From Clostridia bacterium (lineage in GTDB: Bacteria; Bacillota_A; Clostridia; Oscillospirales; Acutalibacteraceae), in NCBI GenBank assembly GCA_009930155.1, contig RZYX01000066.1, forward strand, positions 1-9,794: a stretch of DNA of 9,794 nt. Reading direction: 5' to 3'. The position numbers and the translations under genes were made by a program. Under the pieces are notes generated by a model. That model saw nothing but the letters and a program-made list of their open reading frames with translations, had not been told where the DNA came from and did no database searches. This document shows, piece after piece, positions 6,019-9,794 of the stretch. Numbering within the stretch: the stretch's first letter is position 1; each line of letters opens with the position of its first letter.

Positions 6019-7682
6019 TATTTTTCCTCCTCAAATGTTACTTTCGCCTGTTTAAGTCTTTCTATTACTTTATCTTTTCCCAAAAGGCTCATAATTGCAT
6101 GCAGATCTGGTGTGTTTCTGCGTGATGTTACCGCTATTCTGATAACGGTTGAAACATCGCCAACATGACCTTTAAAAGCGTCTGGATTCTTCTTGTAATC
6201 CTTAACATTTGGAGTGTAACCAAGAGGCTCGCAAATATCCTTTATAACTACAAACCACTGATCTTTATCGTCATTTTCATTATATACTTCAAGATACTTT
6301 GCAAGTATCTTCGCCGCATCCTGTGCCATTATATTGTCTGGAAGTTCATATGTTGGGGTATAAATTGCATCATAAAAATAATTTACATAATCCCGAACTT
6401 CGCTCCATTTTGCTATATCTTTCCTCGGTTTTGCAGTTCCCCTATCAATACTTAAAACAGCTTTTGCAAAATCCTTGTCCTCACTAATAAGCTCATAAAA
6501 AGGCTTGTCAAATTCCTGTGACCAATCAAGTGTTTTTTCAAGCAACTCATCAGCACTCATAACAGAAATAACATTTTTGCTAACATCATTAAGCTTTGCA
6601 AGGTCAAAAAGTGCACCACTAGCACTCATTTTTTTAAGATTAAATGGAAACTTGCTTTGTGGTTCATTTGGGTTTGCTTTCCTCCACTCCTCAAAGTTAG
6701 AGTTTGCAAGTGTTAGCAAATATTCAAGTACACTCTCCTTTGGAAAGCCTTCCTGTAAATAATATAAAACTGCCGCCTCTGGGTCTTTTCTTTTGCTAAG
6801 TTTTCTTTTTCCGCCGTCTTCCTCTTTCATTATAGGTGCAATATGGGCATACTTTGGAACTTTAAACCCACAATACTTAAACAATTGAATATGAACAGGA
6901 ACTGACGAAATCCATTCGTCGCCTCTAACTATGTGAGTTGTTCTCATTAAATGGTCATCAACTGCGTGTGCAAAATGATATGTTGGTATACCATCTGTTT
7001 TTAAAATTACTATGTCCTGTATGTTCTCAGGCATTTCAATTTTACCTTTTATAACATCATCAAAAATAATTTTTTTGTCTTCCTCACCCTGTGAACAAAG
7101 CCTAAGCACATATGGCATATCGTTATTAATATTCTCCAAGATTTGCTCAAAGCTTAAGTTTCTGCATTTTGCAAACTTGCCATAATACCCTTTATTTACG
7201 CCTTGCTCTTCCTGCTTATCACGCAGCTCAGAAAGTTCATTTGCAGTACAAAAACACGGGTATGCAAACCCACTCTTTACAAGCTCATTTGCAAAACAAT
7301 GGTATATTTCAGAGCGCTTACTCTGCTGATATGGTGCATAATCGCCCTTTTCCTGATTAAAGCCTACAACACCCTCCAAAGCAGAAACCCCAAAAGAGTT
7401 AAGTCCTTTTATTATCTCCGAAACGCCGTCTTCAATCTCACGCTTTTTGTCTGTATCTTCAATACGCAAATAAAAAACGCCATTGGTTGTGTCTGCTGTA
7501 AGCTTTGCAATCATGGCAGCAAAAAGTCCTCCAATATGCAAAAATCCAGTTGGACTTGGAGCAAATCTAGTTACCCTTGCACCTTCCTGCAAGTTACGCT
7601 GTGGATATTTTTCCTCAAGCTCTTGCGGAGTAACTTTAAGGTTTGGAAATAAAAGATTTGCGATTCTCTCATTATCGGTCAA
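6018..7682 (-). CDS. gltX: Glutamate--tRNA ligase (long form with N-terminal extension)
   Basis: GluRS attaches glutamate to tRNA-Glu, and in some bacteria also to tRNA-Gln. The HIGH-equivalent lies in RFAPSPTGFLHIGG (39-52). LRIEDTDKKRE (72-82), HIVRGDEWISS (250-260) and the KMSKS-equivalent KRKLSKRKDPEA (292-303) follow, with a helical anticodon-binding C-terminus. Cys143-x-Cys145 and Cys173 match part of the bacterial GluRS zinc site; the fourth ligand is not obvious. About 35 residues precede the point where most bacterial GluRS proteins begin, and the total of 554 exceeds the usual 470-500. The start is TTG at 7682, supported by AGGAG (7691-7695) 8 nt upstream. Its first bases overlap the stop of the acetyltransferase gene by 4 nt (TTGA). 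With glnS downstream this protein may serve only tRNA-Glu, but that specificity is inferred. Confidence 0.95.
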   Translation of the reverse strand: MTDNERIANLLFPNLKVTPQELEEKYPQRNLQEGARVTRFAPSPTGFLHIGGLFAAMIAKLTADTTNGVFYLRIEDTDKKREIEDGVSEIIKGLNSFGVSALEGVVGFNQEKGDYAPYQQSKRSEIYHCFANELVKSGFAYPCFCTANELSELRDKQEEQGVNKGYYGKFAKCRNLSFEQILENINNDMPYVLRLCSQGEEDKKIIFDDVIKGKIEMPENIQDIVILKTDGIPTYHFAHAVDDHLMRTTHIVRGDEWISSVPVHIQLFKYCGFKVPKYAHIAPIMKEEDGGKRKLSKRKDPEAAVLYYLQEGFPKESVLEYLLTLANSNFEEWRKANPNEPQSKFPFNLKKMSASGALFDLAKLNDVSKNVISVMSADELLEKTLDWSQEFDKPFYELISEDKDFAKAVLSIDRGTAKPRKDIAKWSEVRDYVNYFYDAIYTPTYELPDNIMAQDAAKILAKYLEVYNENDDKDQWFVVIKDICEPLGYTPNVKDYKKNPDAFKGHVGDVSTVIRIAVTSRRNTPDLHAIMSLLGKDKVIERLKQAKVTFEEEK

Positions 7683-8134
7683 ATTAATCTCTCCTCTAAC
7701 TCTTTTACATACGCTGTTTTCCCCTGTGACTTATACCCTGCCTTTTGGTAGAGCCTATGCACAGTTTCATCACTCTGCCCTGTTATGAGCATTATTTTAT
7801 AGCAGTTGTTTTGCTCTGCTATTTGTTGTGCCTCTGCCATAAGTTTTTTTGCAAACCCATTGCCTCTGTATTCAGGGTGTGTTACCACATATTCAACCAA
7901 AGCAAAAGGACGCTGATTTTTGACAAGGCTTTCATTTATAAAAAGCGTAACACTTGCAGCAATTTCACCTGAATCACAAGCTATAAGTGTATGCCTATTT
8001 TTATCGTTTAATATTTTGTTCCATATATCTTTTATCCTATCATCAATCTGTGAAAAAGGGTTGCTATTAAGGTGCGTATAAAGTTCCAGCATTCCTAAAA
8101 GGTCTTTTTGCGTAGCCTCTCTTATCTCAAGCAT
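7679..8134 (-). CDS. GNAT-family N-acetyltransferase
   Basis: The 151-residue protein is predicted to transfer an acetyl group from acetyl-CoA to an unknown amine. It begins with LEIREATQKD, typical of GNAT strand 1. The acetyl-CoA-binding motif A is YVVTHPEYRGNGFAKKLM (82-99), with the RGNGFA pyrophosphate loop, and the C-terminal VHRLYQKAGY (125-134) is the usual GNAT motif B region. The substrate cannot be told; small-molecule, antibiotic and protein targets all remain possible. ATG at 8134 has a near-perfect AGGAGGA at 8143-8149. The gene overlaps the upstream membrane-protein gene by 8 nt and gltX by 4 nt, so it is a true operon member. A link to tRNA charging is suggested only by position. 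Confidence 0.88.
   Translation of the reverse strand: MLEIREATQKDLLGMLELYTHLNSNPFSQIDDRIKDIWNKILNDKNRHTLIACDSGEIAASVTLFINESLVKNQRPFALVEYVVTHPEYRGNGFAKKLMAEAQQIAEQNNCYKIMLITGQSDETVHRLYQKAGYKSQGKTAYVKELEERLI
7683..7697 (-). promoter_or_regulatory. Ribosome-binding site that fixes the TTG start of gltX
   Basis: AGGAG at 7691-7695 (- strand, within AGAGGAGAG) is 8 nt before the TTG at 7680-7682. It lies inside the last acetyltransferase codons. No ATG is available before the conserved catalytic region, which supports the TTG start and coupling to upstream translation. Confidence 0.7.
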
Positions 8135-8711
8135 TAGTCGTTTCCTCCTGATTTACTATTTTGGGATTACCAAAAGACAAATTAACGACCATTGAAATAA
8201 AAACTCCTATTGCAGTATCTATAGTTCTATTAAGCGCATAGATATATGCAGGATCATCAAATCTTTCAACTTCAATCATAATAATAACAAATGTGATAGC
8301 TGCAAACGAAACTGCACTTGGTTTGTTAATTGTATTGCAAAGCCAAATGAGAAACAAAAGCCCAACAGGAACCATAACCATACTAAAAAGCCTATTATAA
8401 AATCCCATATCCACATATAATAAAATAAGCCCGATTATTCCACCAATAAATGTTCCTATAATACGATTTTTTCCCTTTTTCCACGAGTTTTCAATCGTAC
8501 TCTGCGTTGCAATAATTGATGATATACATGCGTATATTGGGTCATTGCGGTTAAGTAAAAATAAAAATACTTTTAAAATAGGATTAGTGACCTCAAAAGT
8601 TCCAAAGCTTATCCATTCAAGAATAGCATACAAAAGTATACAAACAAAAACCGCAATTGCAGTTTTTACACTCCTCATCCCTATTTTATAAGGTTTTGAC
8701 GCTATTTCCAA
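8127..8711 (-). CDS. FUSC / aromatic acid exporter-like integral membrane protein
   Basis: The 194-residue, strongly hydrophobic protein has about six likely membrane segments, near residues 15-33, 57-72, 84-101, 108-126, 131-147 and 162-180. The start (KIGMRSVKTAIAVFVCILL), the RNDPIYACISSIIATQ stretch (55-70), the NRIIGTFIGGIIGL loop and helix (82-95) and the late NRTIDTAIGVFISMVVN (161-177) resemble the bacterial FUSC/DUF939 (aromatic acid exporter-like) membrane domain. Only the membrane domain is present; the C-terminal cytoplasmic domain of longer relatives is absent. The transported substrate is unknown. The start is TTG at 8711, with GGAGTG at 8719-8724 and 7 nt spacing. It is the first gene of the operon leading to gltX-glnS and overlaps the acetyltransferase gene by 8 nt. 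Confidence 0.8.
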   Translation of the reverse strand: MEIASKPYKIGMRSVKTAIAVFVCILLYAILEWISFGTFEVTNPILKVFLFLLNRNDPIYACISSIIATQSTIENSWKKGKNRIIGTFIGGIIGLILLYVDMGFYNRLFSMVMVPVGLLFLIWLCNTINKPSAVSFAAITFVIIMIEVERFDDPAYIYALNRTIDTAIGVFISMVVNLSFGNPKIVNQEETTNA

Positions 8712-8741
8712 TAGATTTCACTCCGTATTAACTATTACTAT

Positions 8742-8770
8742 ATTATAATTTATTCTACCCACATTGTAAA
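8742..8770 (-). promoter_or_regulatory. Promoter of the FUSC-GNAT-gltX-glnS operon
   Basis: On the - strand TTTACA (8765-8770) and a consensus TATAAT (8742-8747) are separated by 17 nt. Transcription should start near 8735, giving a leader of about 24 nt that contains little more than the ribosome-binding site. No room remains for a T-box or other leader riboswitch. Confidence 0.75.
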
Positions 8771-8811
8771 GGTTACAACACGATAAACACATTAAAAAGT
8801 CTTGATTTAGC

Positions 8812-8849
8812 AAAAAAAATTAAGGAGCTGTTTTAAACAGCCCCTTAAG
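8812..8849 (-). terminator. Terminator of the zinc-ribbon/DUF4352 gene
   Basis: On the - strand, 3 nt after the stop codon, TTAAGGGGCTG (8838-8848) pairs with CAGCTCCTTAA (8820-8830) with one G-U pair around a 7-nt loop, followed by eight T (8812-8819). This is a textbook intrinsic terminator that separates this gene from the operon promoter downstream. Confidence 0.9.
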
Positions 8850-8852
8850 AAT

Positions 8853-9476
8853 TTATTGCAATGTAAATTTAATTTTATCGCTACTCCAAAAATTGCCTTC
8901 ATAAATCAAAGTCAATTCCGAATCATTTATAGGTTGCTCAAACGGAATGGCACCTGTTATTGTACCGCCAGGTGCAAGTTCTCCTGAACTTAAATCATTA
9001 TCTCTATCACTTGTATACCAAGTCATATCAGTAACATTCCCCTGACTATTCTGCATATTAAAATCATAAGGATTATATGTTATATTTGAATTATTGGTAT
9101 TTGTAATTGTAACTTCAACTATTACAAACTCATATCCATCTTTTGGATTATCATATTCACCTCCATTTGACTTTTCAACTTTATTAACAGTTACATTTGC
9201 ACCTTTTAAGTTTGCAGTTTCGCCTATTGCGTAAGTTGTCTTCATCTCGGTTTTCGGTTTTGTTGAATCACTTTTAACTAAACCACCTGTTTTACTTATT
9301 TCATTATCTCCTGATAAAGATGGACCGATAACAATTACTGCTATTACAATTATCACCCAAAACCAAACAGCTTTATAAAATGGTTTTTTATTTTTACCTC
9401 CACACGATGGACATTTTTTGCTTTTCGATGACATTTCTGCACCACAAAGACTGCATTTAATAAGTTTTTCTTTCAT
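8853..9476 (-). CDS. Zinc-ribbon, single-TM, DUF4352-domain protein
   Basis: The 207-residue protein has three parts. An N-terminal zinc ribbon has CxxC pairs CSLC (8-11) and CPSC (22-25). One membrane helix lies near 35-52 (FYKAVWFWVIIVIAVIVIG). An extracytoplasmic C-terminal region (about 80-205) resembles the beta-sandwich DUF4352/telomeric-repeat-factor-like immunoglobulin fold: GETANLKGANVTVNKV, then YEFVIVEVTITNTNNSNI, then GELAPGGTITGAIPFE and IYEG. Such proteins are common in Firmicutes and are usually uncharacterised. The zinc ribbon would be cytoplasmic and the DUF4352 domain outside, which suggests an envelope or sensing role, but no function is shown. The start at 9476 is preferred because AAGGATGGG (9481-9489) is well placed for it. 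An in-frame ATG at 9485 lies inside that ribosome-binding site and would add three residues (MGK). The gene is monocistronic, with its own promoter and terminator. Confidence 0.85.
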   Translation of the reverse strand: MKEKLIKCSLCGAEMSSKSKKCPSCGGKNKKPFYKAVWFWVIIVIAVIVIGPSLSGDNEISKTGGLVKSDSTKPKTEMKTTYAIGETANLKGANVTVNKVEKSNGGEYDNPKDGYEFVIVEVTITNTNNSNITYNPYDFNMQNSQGNVTDMTWYTSDRDNDLSSGELAPGGTITGAIPFEQPINDSELTLIYEGNFWSSDKIKFTLQ

Positions 9477-9536
9477 TTTTCCCATCCTTAAATAATAATA
9501 TTTTAGATAAAAACATCTTATTTTTGATAAAATGTG

Positions 9537-9628
9537 ATATTTTTACACTCTTAATATTACATTATAATTGATGTATTGTCAATATTTTTACACTTATAAC
9601 GCTACATCATAATTATTTTGTTGTCACT
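9537..9628. repeat. Imperfect 45-bp-period tandem duplication carrying the promoter region
   Basis: Bases 9537-9583 and 9582-9628 align without gaps at 36 of 47 positions by my hand count. Both begin with an identical ATATTTTTACACT and share TACAT, ATAATT and TTGTCA blocks. The copy nearer the gene keeps a good promoter, while the far copy has GTGACA and TAGCGT at the matching -35 and -10 positions and looks decayed. The region is very AT-rich, which inflates similarity, but the ungapped alignment and the shared 13-mer support a real duplication. Confidence 0.55.
9554..9582 (-). promoter_or_regulatory. Promoter of the zinc-ribbon/DUF4352 gene
   Basis: On the - strand a consensus -35 TTGACA (9577-9582) and a -10 TAATAT (9554-9559) are 17 nt apart, giving a leader of about 70 nt. 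A TATAAT also occurs but is only 10 nt from the -35. The inverted repeat ATTGA-N7-TCAAT (9568-9584) overlaps the -35 and could be an operator. Confidence 0.6.
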
Positions 9629-9667
9629 ATTATTTGCGTGATTTCATGTCAAATTTTCACACAATAT

Positions 9668-9794
9668 GTTGGAGAACGAAATTACTCCAACTACTAAAAA
9701 TCAAAACCACCAGTTGAACTGGTGGTATGCACAAGCCCTAGAAGGGCATATTACTGGCGGGTGCCTTAAGGCACATTGAAAGATTCGCCAACCG
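9668..9794 (+). mobile_element. Probable end of an IS200/IS605-type element (structured, cut by window edge)
   Basis: Four hairpins follow one another. GTTGGAG/CTCCAAC (9668-9674 with 9685-9691) is followed by the near-perfect palindrome ACCACCAGTT-G-AACTGGTGGT (9706-9726). Next come GCCCT/AGGGC (9735-9739 with 9743-9747) and GTGCC-TTAA-GGCAC (9761-9774). The last is enclosed by an outer stem TGGCG/CGCCA (9755-9759 with 9786-9790). I recall similar runs, CCACCAGTTGAACTGGTGG followed by short GCCC and GCC hairpins, from the ends and leader of clostridial IS200/IS605 elements, where hairpins at the single-stranded ends are bound by the Y1 transposase TnpA. No transposase frame lies inside the window; it would begin to the right. 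The left boundary is uncertain and the first hairpin may lie outside the element. Alternatively this is a structured non-coding RNA. With the duplicated promoter, this accounts for most of the gene-free stretch 9486-9794; nothing else is seen there. Confidence 0.55.

Noticed and set aside
7203..7652. + strand open frame of about 149 codons opposite gltX, hydrophobic in places
   Set aside because: It lies wholly antisense to the GluRS catalytic domain, has no promoter or ribosome-binding site, and its composition follows from the opposite strand.
1..9794. The whole window as one composite transposon bounded by the two mobile-element ends
   Set aside because: The ends belong to different families (IS30 DDE type and probable IS200/IS605 HUH type) that do not mobilise together, and the DNA between is core metabolism.

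Overview
The window looks like chromosomal DNA from a low-GC Gram-positive bacterium, most likely a member of the Clostridia. The evidence is AT-rich intergenic DNA, strong AGGAGG-type ribosome-binding sites, several TTG and GTG starts, sigma-A-like promoters, U-tailed hairpin terminators, and clostridial protein types: a short pyruvate kinase, a PduL phosphotransacylase, a GlnRS beside a GluRS, and a zinc-ribbon/DUF4352 membrane protein. The species cannot be named from this sequence alone.

Left edge (1 to about 95): the last 28 codons of an IS30-family transposase on the + strand run in from outside the window and stop at 85-87. Next, on the - strand, come an RluA-type pseudouridine synthase (172-1083), a tRNA-Arg(ACG) with its own promoter and terminator (1303-1379), a family 4 uracil-DNA glycosylase (1515-2150) and pyruvate kinase (2101-3516). 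The last two overlap and appear to be transcribed together from a promoter at 3554-3583.

Middle: pduL (3713-4285, +) is divergent from pyk. The two genes act in the same stretch of fermentative metabolism: pyk makes pyruvate and ATP, and PduL converts acyl-CoA to acyl phosphate. A terminator hairpin at 4316-4357 separates pduL from the convergent aminoacyl-tRNA synthetase operon.

Right half: a compact - strand operon reads FUSC-type membrane protein, GNAT acetyltransferase, gltX, glnS (8711 down to 4360). Every junction overlaps by 1 to 8 nt, and a single promoter lies at 8742-8770. The leader is only about 24 nt, too short for a T-box. A monocistronic zinc-ribbon/DUF4352 gene follows (8853-9476, -), with its promoter inside an imperfect 45-bp tandem duplication. 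The right edge (about 9668-9794) holds a cluster of hairpins that I interpret as the end of an IS200/IS605-type element or its structured leader, cut by the window edge.

The core is housekeeping: RNA modification, DNA repair, glycolysis, acyl phosphate metabolism and tRNA charging. Mobile DNA shows only at the two ends. I found no convincing undescribed multi-gene system. The items most worth a second look are the two mobile-element edges, the operon that places glnS and gltX behind a membrane protein and an acetyltransferase, and the duplicated promoter region.
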